A stretch of 64,000 nt of DNA from Paracoccus litorisediminis (GCF_009711205.1 NZ_WMIG01000015.1:1-64000), one strand, 5' to 3'; shown: positions 16,238 to 25,600, counted from the stretch's first letter. Translations and numbers: made by a program. The notes: generated by a model from the letters alone, not told the origin.

Positions 16238-17916
16238 GCGCGAAACCCATGAATGTCTTGTGGATCATGTGTGACCAGCTGCGTTTCGACTATCTGGGCT
16301 GCGCCGGTCATCCGACGCTGCGCACGCCCAATATCGACCGGCTGGCGGCGCGCGGGGTCAGGTTCACCAATGCCTATGTGCAGTCGACGATCTGCGGCCC
16401 CTCGCGCATGTCGGCCTATACCGGGCGCTATGTGCGCTCGCACGGTTCGACCCAGAATGGCGTGCCGCTGCGCGTCGGAGAGCCCACGCTGGGCGATCAT
16501 CTGCGCGAGAACGGCGTGCGCTGCGTGCTGATCGGCAAGACCCATATGGTCGCCGATACCGAAGGCATGGAGCGTCTGGGCATCGACCCGGATTCCCTTA
16601 TCGGCGTCCATAGCTCGCAATGCGGGTTTGAACCGTGGGAGCGTGACGACGGGCTGCACCCCTCGGGGCCTTATGACGGTGACGTGCCCTATGACCGCTA
16701 TCTGCGCGACGGCGACCATCAGGCCGACAACCCGTGGGAGCATTGGGCCAATTCCGCCGAAGGCCCGAATGGCGAGGATCACAGCGGCTGGTTGCTGGTC
16801 CATGCCGACAAGCCCGCCCGCATCGACGAGAGCATGTCCGAGACGCCCTACATGACGCGCCGCGCGATGGAGTTCATCACCGAGGCCGAGGCCGACGGGC
16901 GGCCATGGTGCGCGCATCTGTCCTATATCAAGCCACATTGGCCCTATATCGTCCCGGCGCCCTATCACGACATGTTCGGCCCGGATGACGTTCAGGACGC
17001 CATTCGATCCGAGGCCGAGCTGGCGAACCCGCATCCGGTCTATGCCGCCTTTACCCAGGAACGCTATTCGCGGAACTTTTCGCGCGACGAAGTGCGCCGC
17101 CGCGTGATCCCGGCCTATATGGGGCTGATCAAGCAGATCGACGATCAGCTTGGGGAGCTGTTCGGTTTTCTTGACCGCAAGGGCCTGAGCGATCGGACGA
17201 TGATCGTCTTTACCTCGGATCATGGAGACTATCTGGGCGATCACTGGCTGGGCGAAAAATACCTGTTCCACGATGTCTCGGCGAAGGTGCCGATGATCGT
17301 TTGCGACCCCTCGCCTTCTGCCGACAGCACGCGCGGCACGACCTGCGACCGGCTGGTCGAGATGATCGACCTTGCGCCGACCTTTCTGGACTATTTCGGC
17401 GGCGCGCCACGACCGCATGTGCTTGAGGGCCTGTCGCTGCTGCCGCTGCTCCGGGGCGAAGCACAGGCATGGCCACGCCGCCACGCCGTTTCGGAATACG
17501 ATTTTGCGCCCGACAGCGTGCGGGTCAAACTTGGCCGCAGCGTTCAGGACAGCCGCATGGTGATGATCACCGATGGCCGCTTCAAGATGATCGAGGTTCC
17601 CGGTTTCCGACCGATGCTGTTCGACATGGAAAACGACCCCGGCGAATTGGTCGATCTGGGGGAGGCGCCGGATCAGGCCGCGACCATCGCCCGGCTGCGG
17701 GCGGCGCTGATGCGCTGGTATGCCTCGGCCCGCAATCGGATCACGGTCCCGGATGACTGGTTCACGGCGGATGATGCGCTGCTGCACGCGGGCGGTGATC
17801 CGACGCTGCGCACCGGCGTCATCATCGGCTATTGGGATGAGGCCGAGCTGGAAGCCCAGCGGCGGTTGCTGGCCCGCTTCAGCGCGCCAGCCGAGGCGAC
17901 GGCGCTGGACGCCTAG
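16234..17916 (+). CDS. Formylglycine-dependent sulfatase / phosphonate monoester hydrolase
   Basis: A 560-residue alkaline-phosphatase-superfamily hydrolase. C54 in ICGPSRMSAYTGRY is the CxPSR cysteine that is oxidised to formylglycine. Metal ligands are visible in MCDQLRFDYLG (D14, Q15) and FTSDHGDYLGDH. No signal peptide is seen, so it is cytoplasmic and acts after import. The layout also resembles phosphonate monoester hydrolases, so the substrate could be a sulfate ester or a phosphonate/phosphate ester. Co-translation with a sulfonate-type ABC transporter favours import and cleavage of an organic sulfate (inference). No formylglycine-generating enzyme is encoded in the window. Confidence 0.9.
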   Translation: MSAKPMNVLWIMCDQLRFDYLGCAGHPTLRTPNIDRLAARGVRFTNAYVQSTICGPSRMSAYTGRYVRSHGSTQNGVPLRVGEPTLGDHLRENGVRCVLIGKTHMVADTEGMERLGIDPDSLIGVHSSQCGFEPWERDDGLHPSGPYDGDVPYDRYLRDGDHQADNPWEHWANSAEGPNGEDHSGWLLVHADKPARIDESMSETPYMTRRAMEFITEAEADGRPWCAHLSYIKPHWPYIVPAPYHDMFGPDDVQDAIRSEAELANPHPVYAAFTQERYSRNFSRDEVRRRVIPAYMGLIKQIDDQLGELFGFLDRKGLSDRTMIVFTSDHGDYLGDHWLGEKYLFHDVSAKVPMIVCDPSPSADSTRGTTCDRLVEMIDLAPTFLDYFGGAPRPHVLEGLSLLPLLRGEAQAWPRRHAVSEYDFAPDSVRVKLGRSVQDSRMVMITDGRFKMIEVPGFRPMLFDMENDPGELVDLGEAPDQAATIARLRAALMRWYASARNRITVPDDWFTADDALLHAGGDPTLRTGVIIGYWDEAELEAQRRLLARFSAPAEATALDA

Positions 17917-17937
17917 ACGCAAGGACGCGCCCTCAAG

Positions 17938-19698
17938 ATGCCTCGCCGGAAAACCCTCATCCGCAGGGTGCGGGTTCGTGCGCTTCGGACCCTGCGCCGT
18001 TCCGAAATCGGACTGATCCTGTGCTGTGCCATCGCGGGCTGCGCGGTGGCCATGCTGGTGCTGGTGCTGCATGACTGCGTGGCCTTCATGCAGCGGCTTG
18101 CCTTTGATCTTTACCCCGGCGTGACGCTGGGCGCGCAGCTTCGGATCGCGCAGTGGCGCGTCGTTCTGGTGCCGCTGCTGGGCGGCGGGGCCCTTGCGAT
18201 GATCCTGCGGCTGCTGCCCGCGCTGGGTGGACGGGTCGCCGACCCGATCGAGGCGAACGCGCTTTATGGCGGGCGCATGTCGCTGCGCGGTTCGACACGG
18301 CTGACCGCGCTGACCTTTGTCTCGAACGGGGCCGGGGCCTCGGTCGGGATGGAGGCGGGCTACAGTCAGATCGGCGCGGCGATCTTCAGCGCCGTCGGAG
18401 GAAGGTTGGGAATGGTTCGCGACAATCGCCGGACCATGGTGACGGCAGGCGCTGCGGCCGCCATCACCGCCGCATTCAACGCTCCGCTTGCCGGGATTTT
18501 CTATGGGTTCGAGCTTGTGCATGGCGGACTTTCCGCCCGTCGTCTTGCGCCGGTCGTCACCGCCTCGATCTGTGCATGGCTGGTGCTGATGGTGGCCGGG
18601 CATCACGGCCCGGTCTTCGTGATCCCGCCCCATCCCGAGCCTGCGCCACTGGACTTCCTGCTTCTGATCCTTCTGGCGCTGCTGGGCGCGGCACTTGCGG
18701 TTCTGGCCATGACCTCGGTCGGGTTGACCGAGAGATTGCTCAGGCGCAGCCGCATTCCCCAGTGGCTTTTGCCGGTCGTTGGCGGGGTGATGATCGGGCT
18801 GCTGGGCTTGTATTCGCCGCAAATCCTTGGCGCGGGGCTGGGCCCGATCCAATGGCATTTCGAATTCCGGTTAAGTCTGACGGTGCTGCTGGCATTGCTG
18901 CTGGCCAAGATGCTGGCCTCGGCGGTCTCGATCGGAGCCGGATTTCGCGGCGGGCTGTTCAACTCGGCCTTGTTGCTGGGGGCGCTGCTGGGGGCGTGTT
19001 TTGCGCAGCTTGCGGGTGTGCTTCTGCCCGCGCATGACGGTCCTCGGGCGCTGTTCCTGCTGGCGGGCATGGCCGCGACGGGCGCAGGCATCGTCGGCGC
19101 ACCGCTGACCATCAGCTTTCTGGTGATCGAGACGACCGGCAGCTTTGCGGCTGCGCCCGTGCTGATCGCGGTGGCGGCTTTGTCGGCGATGCTGGTGCGG
19201 CTGACCTTTGGCTATTCCTTCTCGACCTGGCGCTTTCACCTGCGCGGGCTGACCCTGCGCGGCGCACATGACATCGGCTGGATCTCGGGCCTGACGGCGG
19301 CCAGACTGATGCATCGCGACATCCCGACATTTCCGATACAGATGCCGCTTGCCAGCCTGCGTCAGGCATTGCCGCTTGGCAGCACCGAATGGATCGGCGT
19401 GTCACATCATGACGGCACCTATGCCGGGATGCTGGAAACCGCGCGCGCGCATGACCCCGATCTGAACGATCTGTCAGAGATGCTGATCCTGGGCGATCTG
19501 ACCGACCCGCCGGGACCCGAAATCGGACCCGCAGATGATGTCCGACATGTCCTCCAGACCTTCGCAGCCTCGCGCCTGACCGTTCTGCCCGTCGTTTCGC
19601 AGGACCGACGGGCGCTTGGCTATGTCTCGGAAAGCCACTGCCTCAGACGCTATCTGGCGGGAATTTATCACTATCGGGGCAGCGATCTGGGCTTTTAG
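17938..19698 (+). CDS. Atypical ClC-family chloride channel/transporter
   Basis: A 586-residue membrane protein of the voltage-gated ClC fold, with about 10-12 hydrophobic segments and a degenerate CBS-like C-terminal region (about 450-575). The GxEGP-like region reads SVGMEAGYSQIGAAI, keeping a glutamate at the gating position. The canonical GSGIP motif is absent (VADPIEANALYGGRMS lies there), and GxFxP is altered to GGLFNSALLLGA. Anion selectivity may therefore differ. It follows the sulfatase by 21 bases and may export or balance sulfate or chloride. It ends one base from the convergent LysR gene. Confidence 0.87.
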   Translation: MPRRKTLIRRVRVRALRTLRRSEIGLILCCAIAGCAVAMLVLVLHDCVAFMQRLAFDLYPGVTLGAQLRIAQWRVVLVPLLGGGALAMILRLLPALGGRVADPIEANALYGGRMSLRGSTRLTALTFVSNGAGASVGMEAGYSQIGAAIFSAVGGRLGMVRDNRRTMVTAGAAAAITAAFNAPLAGIFYGFELVHGGLSARRLAPVVTASICAWLVLMVAGHHGPVFVIPPHPEPAPLDFLLLILLALLGAALAVLAMTSVGLTERLLRRSRIPQWLLPVVGGVMIGLLGLYSPQILGAGLGPIQWHFEFRLSLTVLLALLLAKMLASAVSIGAGFRGGLFNSALLLGALLGACFAQLAGVLLPAHDGPRALFLLAGMAATGAGIVGAPLTISFLVIETTGSFAAAPVLIAVAALSAMLVRLTFGYSFSTWRFHLRGLTLRGAHDIGWISGLTAARLMHRDIPTFPIQMPLASLRQALPLGSTEWIGVSHHDGTYAGMLETARAHDPDLNDLSEMLILGDLTDPPGPEIGPADDVRHVLQTFAASRLTVLPVVSQDRRALGYVSESHCLRRYLAGIYHYRGSDLGF

Positions 19699-19699
19699 G

Positions 19700-20638
19700 T
19701 CACCTCGGTCGCGGCTCACCGATCCTTCCATCCTCGCTGCCCTTCATGAACGCCTGCAGGCGCGGGACCATGAAATCCAGAAATAGCCTGATCCGCTGCG
19801 GCATCCTTTGCCCGCCCAGATACAGCGCATGGACGTCTTCTTCGTCGCCATGACCGGCATCCGCCAGCACCTCGACCAGGCGTCCCGCGACCAGATCGGC
19901 GCGCACGTGATAGTCGCCAAGCCGCGCCAGCCCCATTCCCGCCAAGGCAAAGCGGCGCACGGTTTCGCCATTATTGGCCAACAGGTTGCCGCCGACCATG
20001 CGATCGACGATGCGCCCTCCTTCACGCAGCGGCCAGACCGGCGCGGCCCGCCTGAAGTTGAAGCCCAGACAATTGTGGCCGTCCAGATCCTCGATCGTGA
20101 CCGGGGTTCCGTGTGCGTCCAGATAGGCCGGCGATGCCACGATCTTGCGATGGGCGACGCCGATCTTGCGGGCCAGCAGGCTGCTGTCGGCAAGGCTGCC
20201 GACGCGAAAGGCCACGTCGGTGCGGTCCAGATACAGGTCCACGATGTCGTCCGACAGCGACAGATCGACGACGACATTGGGATATGTCCGCCAGAACTCC
20301 GGCAGCAAGGGTTCGATGGCAAGGACACCGAAGGCGACCGAGGCATTCACCCGCACCGTTCCGCCCGCGCTTGCCGCGCCAAGGCTGATCTCGCGTTCGA
20401 TATCGTCCAGTTCGGACAGCAATGCTCCGCTGCGCTCATAGAACAGCCGCCCCTCATCTGTCAGTGACAGGCGGCGGGTAGAACGCTCGATCAGGCGCGC
20501 GCCCAGCCGATCCTCCATGCGCGCGATCAGCTTGCTGACCGTCGACGGCGTCATCAGCAATTGTCGGGCTGCTTCCGAGAAACTGCCAGCCTCGACGACC
20601 CTGACAAAGACCTGCATTTCGCCGGCGCGATTGTCCAT
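19700..20638 (-). CDS. LysR-family transcriptional regulator
   Basis: A 312-residue LysR regulator from the start MDNRAGEMQVFVRVVEAGSFSEAARQL. The recognition region is LLMTPSTVSKLIARMEDRLGARLIERSTRRLSLTDEG. The effector domain follows from about residue 90. A start eight codons upstream (20662) is possible but lacks domain support. It is divergent from the aldo/keto reductase, its likely target. It is the CrgA/AaeR-like subtype common near oxidoreductases. Confidence 0.88.
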   Translation of the reverse strand: MDNRAGEMQVFVRVVEAGSFSEAARQLLMTPSTVSKLIARMEDRLGARLIERSTRRLSLTDEGRLFYERSGALLSELDDIEREISLGAASAGGTVRVNASVAFGVLAIEPLLPEFWRTYPNVVVDLSLSDDIVDLYLDRTDVAFRVGSLADSSLLARKIGVAHRKIVASPAYLDAHGTPVTIEDLDGHNCLGFNFRRAAPVWPLREGGRIVDRMVGGNLLANNGETVRRFALAGMGLARLGDYHVRADLVAGRLVEVLADAGHGDEEDVHALYLGGQRMPQRIRLFLDFMVPRLQAFMKGSEDGRIGEPRPR

Positions 20639-20775
20639 GATGCCCCATCTGTGAATTTGCATCCAAAATTATGTGGAGAAGGGGGCGATTTTCAAGTTCA
20701 CTTTGATGCGTCATCTGGGGGCAAGGGCGACACCACGCCCCATTCCGCAGATGCGGCCCAACTCAGGAGAGACCC

Positions 20776-21603
20776 ATGTTCAACGTCACTGCCAATGGCG
20801 CACAGATACCGGCCCTTGGCTTCGGAGTGTTCCGCATGTCCGACGACGAGGTCGAGCGGATCGTGCCCGAGGCTCTGACCACCGGCTTTCGCCATTTCGA
20901 CACCGCGCAGATCTATGGCAACGAAGCGGCGCTTGGCCGTGCGCTGGAACAAGCGGGCGCAAAGCGTGACGAGCTGTTCCTGACCACCAAGGTCTGGGTC
21001 GACAATTACACGGTCGACCGCTTCGCCGCGTCCGTTGATGAAAGTCTGGATAAACTGCGGGTCGATCAGGTCGATCTGTTGCTGCTGCATTGGCCGGGCG
21101 ACAAGGTTCCTGTGGCGCAGCAGGTCGAGCTGCTCAACGCCGTCAAGGACGCGGGCAAGACCCGGCATATCGGGGTCAGCAACCAGAACATTCAGCAGAT
21201 GCAGGAAACGATCCGGCTCAGCGCCTCGCCCATCGTCACCAATCAGGTCGAACTGCACCCCTATCTGGACCAGTCCCATCTTCTTGCCGCCGGGCGCGAG
21301 GCAGGTCTGGCCGTGACCGCCTATTACGGCATGGCCGATGGCAAGGTCATCGGCGATCCGGTCATCGGGGCCATTGCGGCGAAATATGGCAAGACTCCGG
21401 CCCAGATCGGGCTGCGCTGGCTGGTGCAGCAGGATGGCGTCATCGCCCTGTCAAAGACCGCGAATATCGCCCGCGTCGCAGAAAACTTCGCAATCTTCGA
21501 CTTCGCACTTGAGGCAGAGGACATGGCGGCAATCCGCGCCCTTGCCCGTCCCGACGGACGGCTGGTTAGTCCCGCCGGACTTGCCCCCGATTGGGACCTC
21601 TAA
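20776..21603 (+). CDS. Aldo/keto reductase (2,5-diketo-D-gluconate reductase-like)
   Basis: A 275-residue NADPH-dependent TIM-barrel reductase. Catalytic tetrad positions can be read in GFRHFDTAQIYGNEAALG (Asp, Tyr), FLTTKVWVD (Lys) and LLLLHWPG (His). The cofactor segment is VIALSKTANIARVAENFAIFDF. A good ribosome site (AGGAG) precedes the ATG. It stands alone, divergent from a LysR gene and convergent with the dihydroxyacetone kinase. It probably reduces a reactive carbonyl or keto sugar; the substrate is unknown. Confidence 0.9.
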   Translation: MFNVTANGAQIPALGFGVFRMSDDEVERIVPEALTTGFRHFDTAQIYGNEAALGRALEQAGAKRDELFLTTKVWVDNYTVDRFAASVDESLDKLRVDQVDLLLLHWPGDKVPVAQQVELLNAVKDAGKTRHIGVSNQNIQQMQETIRLSASPIVTNQVELHPYLDQSHLLAAGREAGLAVTAYYGMADGKVIGDPVIGAIAAKYGKTPAQIGLRWLVQQDGVIALSKTANIARVAENFAIFDFALEAEDMAAIRALARPDGRLVSPAGLAPDWDL

Positions 21604-21638
21604 GGGCGAAAGGCCTGACAGGCTGGCCGTGATCGATG

Positions 21639-21668
21639 GCGGCGCGAGGCATCGCAACCTCGCGCCGC
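21639..21668. terminator. Bidirectional terminator hairpin
   Basis: A perfect 11-base stem GCGGCGCGAGG/CCTCGCGCCGC with an 8-base loop. It lies between the convergent aldo/keto reductase and dihydroxyacetone kinase genes. Confidence 0.65.
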
Positions 21669-21687
21669 TGCCTTTGCGGGGGACAGT

Positions 21688-23313
21688 TCAGTCCTGCACC
21701 AGATGTTCGAACAGGCGCGCGACGGCTTCGGCACCGGGGTCGATCTGGCCGCGCAGCTGGCCTTCGTTCAGATAGGCGGCACGACCGGCCTTGGCACGGG
21801 TCATGCTGGCGGTTCGGTCTGCACCCATGCGGGCGGCGCGGGCAGCGGCGGGCAGGCCACCCTCGGCCAGCACCTCCAGCGCCGGATGCAATGCGTCGAT
21901 CATGGTGCGATCGCCCAGACCCGCCCCGCCGATCTGCTGCATCCGGGCCAGACCGGCCTTGAGCGCCTCGGGCGTTGATGCGCCGCTGGACGCAGCATCC
22001 CCCGCTGCCGCAAAGAAGATCGCCAGCAGAACCCCCGACGAGCCGCCCATGGTCTGGCTGAGCTCCAGCCCGATGGCGCGGAACAGTTGGGTGTGATCGG
22101 CCAGCGGCAGCGCATCCATGGCCCCGATTAGCGCCCGCGCCGCCCCGGCCAGCGTCGATCCGGTATCGCCGTCGCCTGCCTTGGCATCCAGCAGGTTCAG
22201 GTCAGCCTCGGCGGCAATCAGGATCTCGCAGCAGCGGGTCAGAAAGGCGCGGGTCTGGGGATGGGCCGAGGGCAAGGGCTTGATCGGCTTCAGCCCGTCG
22301 GGCAGATCCAGCGGCGCGACCGCGCCAAAAGCCCGGACGCCCGGCCATGCGCTCGGCGCGGCGGGGGCCTCAAGCGCCGCCAGATCGGCCCCCGTCGCCG
22401 CCAGAACCGAGACCGAAAACCCCCTCATATCCAGCGAGGTCATCAGCGCACCCGGTCCGATCAGATGGCTGATCCCCGCCCCGATCGAGGACTGCCCCAG
22501 CTCATGCGCCAGCACCTGCATTTCCAGCACCGATGCACCGCCCAGATTGTTCAGCAGCGCCACATGCGGTCCCGGCCCCATCGCGGCCGCAAGCTTTTCC
22601 GCGACCATCGCCATTGCGCCGCGGGCGTCGGTATAGCCGACCTGCTCGACACCGGCTTCGCCATGGATGCCCAGGCCCAGTTCGGCCTGACCGGGGGGAA
22701 TGCGGTCCTCCTTGGGGGCACCGGGGACGGTGCAGGTGTCCAGAGACATGCCGATGGAACGCGTCGCGCGGATCACCCGTTCGGCGGCTTCGGTCACAGT
22801 GGCCAGATCGGCCCCGTTTTCGGCCAGCGCGCCCGCGATCTTGTGGACGAACAGCGTCCCCGCGACGCCACGCGCCTGCGGCGTGTCGGGCAGGGCCACG
22901 TCATCGCCCACCACCACCATCGAGACTTTCAGCCCAAAGGCCCGCGCCCGTTCCGCCGCAAGGCCGAAATTCAGCCGGTCGCCGGTATAGTTCTTGACGA
23001 TCAGCAGGCAGCCCGCCGGGCCGGTCACCGCCAATATCCCTGCCAGAACCGCATCGACCGAGGGCGAGGCAAAAACATCGCCGCAAACCGCCGCCGTCAA
23101 CATGCCGCGCCCCACGAAACCGGCATGGGACGGCTCATGCCCCGCGCCGCCGCCCGAGACCAGCGCGACCTTGCCCGGATCGCGCTCGGCGCGCAGCACG
23201 ACGCGGATATGGGGATAGCCGTCCAGCCGCGTCAGCTTCCCGCCCGAGCCCGCGACAAGGCCGTCAATCGCCTCGGCCACGATGTCTTCCCTGCGGTTGA
23301 TGAACTGGGTCAT
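21688..23313 (-). CDS. ATP-dependent dihydroxyacetone kinase (DhaK-DhaL fusion)
   Basis: A 541-residue single-chain kinase that converts dihydroxyacetone (or a related triose or ketose) to its phosphate. The DhaK half (about 1-330) has LVSGGGAGHEPSHAGFVG and the substrate-linking His in ELGLGIHGEAG. The DhaL half (about 350-541) has the metal-binding LLDAKAGDGDTGSTLA and TMGGSSGVLLAIFF. It is last in the CUT1 ABC operon, 3 bases after the second ATPase, so the transporter probably feeds it a polyol-derived or triose substrate. Confidence 0.93.
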   Translation of the reverse strand: MTQFINRREDIVAEAIDGLVAGSGGKLTRLDGYPHIRVVLRAERDPGKVALVSGGGAGHEPSHAGFVGRGMLTAAVCGDVFASPSVDAVLAGILAVTGPAGCLLIVKNYTGDRLNFGLAAERARAFGLKVSMVVVGDDVALPDTPQARGVAGTLFVHKIAGALAENGADLATVTEAAERVIRATRSIGMSLDTCTVPGAPKEDRIPPGQAELGLGIHGEAGVEQVGYTDARGAMAMVAEKLAAAMGPGPHVALLNNLGGASVLEMQVLAHELGQSSIGAGISHLIGPGALMTSLDMRGFSVSVLAATGADLAALEAPAAPSAWPGVRAFGAVAPLDLPDGLKPIKPLPSAHPQTRAFLTRCCEILIAAEADLNLLDAKAGDGDTGSTLAGAARALIGAMDALPLADHTQLFRAIGLELSQTMGGSSGVLLAIFFAAAGDAASSGASTPEALKAGLARMQQIGGAGLGDRTMIDALHPALEVLAEGGLPAAARAARMGADRTASMTRAKAGRAAYLNEGQLRGQIDPGAEAVARLFEHLVQD

Positions 23314-23316
23314 GGC

Positions 23317-24318
23317 TTACTCCTGATGAATGCGGGCGCCGGAAGCGTCGAAATAAAGCGGCTTCTCGGGGCGGATGCGGACGATATCGCCGGATTTCAG
23401 CCCGGTATGGGCATCGGTCACGGTGATCAGGTCATGGTTGTGGAAGCTCAGATGCAGCCGGGTCTGGTCGCCCAGATGCTCGACCCGACGCACGAAACTG
23501 TCCTCGCCCTCGCCCTGCCGGATCTGTTCGGGGCGCAGCCCGATATGAGCGGCCCCGGCAGGTGCCGGGCCAAACAGCGTCGCGGGCAGGATATTGATGC
23601 GCGGCTGACCAAGTCGGCTGGCGGCATGAATGCTGACCGGGTCCTCATAGATCTGGCGCGGAGGGCCGAATTGTACCAGCCGCCCATGATCCAGCACGCC
23701 GACATGGGTGGCCATGGTCATGGCCTCGATCTGGTCATGGGTCACGTAAAGGAAGGTCGCGCCCATATCGTGCTGGATGCGCTTGAGTTCGATCCGCAGA
23801 TCGGCCCGCAGCTTCGCGTCCAGCGATGACAAGGGCTCATCCATCAGATAGGCGGCGGGATTGCGCACCAGCGCCCGGCCGATGGAAACCCGCTGCATCT
23901 CACCCCCGGACAGTGCCGTGGCCTTGTTGTCCAGCTTATGCGTGATCTGAAGGACCTCGGCCACCTCACCCACCTTGCGGGCGATCTGCTCGGGCGGAAG
24001 ACGTAGCAATGGGGATTTCAGCGGGAATTCAAGGTTCTGGCGCACCGTCAGATGCGGGTAAAGCGAATATTGCTGGAACACCATCGCGACATTGCGCTGC
24101 GCAGGCGTGGCCGTGCTGACATCCTGCCCGCCGATCTGGACCCGCCCCGCATCCGGCTGGTCCAGCCCCGAGACCAGCCGCAACAGCGTGGTCTTGCCCG
24201 CCCCGGTCGGCCCCAGCAGCACGACAAAGGCCCCGTCCGGGACAGTCAGCGACACGTCATCCAGCGCCGTAATCGGCCCGAAGCGTTTGGTGATACCGGA
24301 GAGCGTGATCTCAGCCAT
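23317..24318 (-). CDS. CUT1 ABC transporter ATP-binding protein 2
   Basis: A 333-residue MalK/UgpC-type ATPase. It has Walker A LLGPTGAGKTTLLR, Q-loop VFQQYSLYPHLTVRQN, signature ALSGGEMQRVSIGRALV, Walker B AYLMDEPLSSLDAKL, and a C-terminal TOBE-like domain (IGLRPEQIRQGEG). I set the start at MAEITLSGITKRF, which overlaps the upstream ATPase by 8 bases; the frame is open further but only in its shadow. GPTGAGKTT, instead of the usual GPSGCGKTT, sets it apart from its partner and supports a heterodimeric ATPase pair. Confidence 0.92.
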   Translation of the reverse strand: MAEITLSGITKRFGPITALDDVSLTVPDGAFVVLLGPTGAGKTTLLRLVSGLDQPDAGRVQIGGQDVSTATPAQRNVAMVFQQYSLYPHLTVRQNLEFPLKSPLLRLPPEQIARKVGEVAEVLQITHKLDNKATALSGGEMQRVSIGRALVRNPAAYLMDEPLSSLDAKLRADLRIELKRIQHDMGATFLYVTHDQIEAMTMATHVGVLDHGRLVQFGPPRQIYEDPVSIHAASRLGQPRINILPATLFGPAPAGAAHIGLRPEQIRQGEGEDSFVRRVEHLGDQTRLHLSFHNHDLITVTDAHTGLKSGDIVRIRPEKPLYFDASGARIHQE

Positions 24319-25408
24319 GGCCCAGAACCCTTTCATTCGCAGCCGAGCGCAGGGCGCGGCCCTTGTCGGCGCGAAACAGCGTGATCTTGCGCGGGTCGAA
24401 CCGCAGCCCGATCTGTTCTCCGGCGCGGACTGGGGTGCTGGACGGCAGCCGCGCCTTGATGAGGCCATGCGCCGTGCGCAGCGTGACGATCTGGGTCGTG
24501 CCCAGATATTCTGCCGCCAGCACTTCGGCGCGATAGGGCGCGGCATCGTCCAGATGCACATGCTCGGGGCGGATGCCCAGAACCAAGGCCCCCTCGGCCC
24601 CTTCGCGCTGGACGGGCACGGGAATGTCGCAATCCCCCAGCCGGACGCGATCCGCGCCATTGCCGACCAAGCCCTGAAAACGCAGGAACCCCATGGGCGG
24701 CGAGCCGATGAAATCCGCGACAAACATCGTCGCGGGCCAGTCATAGATATCCTGCGGGACGCCGAACTGCTCGACCACGCCATGGTTCATCACCACGATC
24801 TTGTCGCCCATCTGCATGGCTTCTAGCTGGTCATGGGTGACATAGACGGTGGTGGCACCGATCCGGTCATGCAGCGCGCGCAACTCCTCGGCCATATGTT
24901 CGCGGAATTCGGCGTCCAGCGCGCCAAGCGGTTCGTCCATGAAGAATGCCTTGGGGCGGCGGACAATGGCGCGGCCAAGCGCCACGCGCTGACGGTCGCC
25001 CCCGGACAGGCCTCCAACCGGACGATCAAGGATATTCTCGATGCCAAGGATCTTGGCCACTTCAAGGACACGCGCCTTGGCCTCGGCCTTGGGCATGCCT
25101 TGCGACAGCAGCGGATAGGAGATGTTCCGCCCCACATTCATATGAGGATACAGCGCGAACATCTGGAAAACAAAGGCGATGTCGCGCTGGCTGGCGGGCT
25201 TCTGCGCGACCTCCTCGCCGTCGATATGGATGCTGCCCGAGGTCGGCAGTTCCAACCCTGCCATCATCCGCAAGGTCGTGGTCTTGCCGCAGCCGGACGG
25301 CCCCAGCAGCATGAAGAATTCGCCATCCTCGATGGTAAAGGTCGAGGACTGCACGGCGGTGAAGCTGCCGAAATCCTTGCGGATGTTTTCGATGCGGATC
25401 TGGGCCAT
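24311..25408 (-). CDS. CUT1 ABC transporter ATP-binding protein 1
   Basis: A 365-residue MalK-like ATPase with Walker A LLGPSGCGKTTTLRMMAG, signature GLSGGDRQRVALGRAIV, Walker B FFMDEPLGALDAEFREHM and switch region VYVTHDQLEAMQMGD. The C-terminal regulatory OB-fold starts about residue 240. The signature has D-R in place of the common Q-Q/Q-R. Paired, unequal ATPases plus two permeases and a tiny membrane protein match the gene order of the rhizobial glycerol ABC operon glpSTPQU (established for Rhizobium leguminosarum); orthology here is inference. Confidence 0.92.
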   Translation of the reverse strand: MAQIRIENIRKDFGSFTAVQSSTFTIEDGEFFMLLGPSGCGKTTTLRMMAGLELPTSGSIHIDGEEVAQKPASQRDIAFVFQMFALYPHMNVGRNISYPLLSQGMPKAEAKARVLEVAKILGIENILDRPVGGLSGGDRQRVALGRAIVRRPKAFFMDEPLGALDAEFREHMAEELRALHDRIGATTVYVTHDQLEAMQMGDKIVVMNHGVVEQFGVPQDIYDWPATMFVADFIGSPPMGFLRFQGLVGNGADRVRLGDCDIPVPVQREGAEGALVLGIRPEHVHLDDAAPYRAEVLAAEYLGTTQIVTLRTAHGLIKARLPSSTPVRAGEQIGLRFDPRKITLFRADKGRALRSAANERVLGHG

Positions 25409-25411
25409 GCG

Positions 25412-25600
25412 CTATTCCGGGAAATGGCTGGTGACGATGAACATCACCGTGCCGGTCAGCGTGACAAGGAAGGACCAGGTAAAGGCCCACATGAACCAGG
25501 GCTGCATCAGCATCACCACCCCGAGCGCGATCAGGATGGAGGCCAGCATTTCCCATGACCCGCGGCGGAACCGGACCATGCCGGACAGGAAGGATTTCAT
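25412..25600 (-). CDS. 62-residue inner-membrane protein of the ABC operon
   Basis: A tiny protein, MKSFLSGMVRF to VTSHFPE, with two hydrophobic stretches (about 19-38 and 41-57) and a basic N-terminus. It shares ATGA with the upstream permease stop (25597-25600) and ends 3 bases before the ATPase, so it is a genuine cistron rather than a spacer. A small uncharacterised membrane protein occupies the same slot in some CUT1 polyol operons (GlpU in the rhizobial glycerol system). I do not recognise a Pfam family; it may be an accessory subunit of the permease. Confidence 0.75.
   Translation of the reverse strand: MKSFLSGMVRFRRGSWEMLASILIALGVVMLMQPWFMWAFTWSFLVTLTGTVMFIVTSHFPE

Noticed and set aside
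16210-18858. Long open minus-strand frame (about 880 codons) opposite the sulfatase and ClC genes
   Set aside because: It is rich in Arg, Gln, His and Pro with no domain, lies antisense to two well-supported genes, and arises from codon bias in high-GC DNA.
22261-23829. Open plus-strand frame of about 520 codons opposite dihydroxyacetone kinase
   Set aside because: Shadow of the kinase and ATPase genes; composition is low-complexity His/Arg/Gln-rich.
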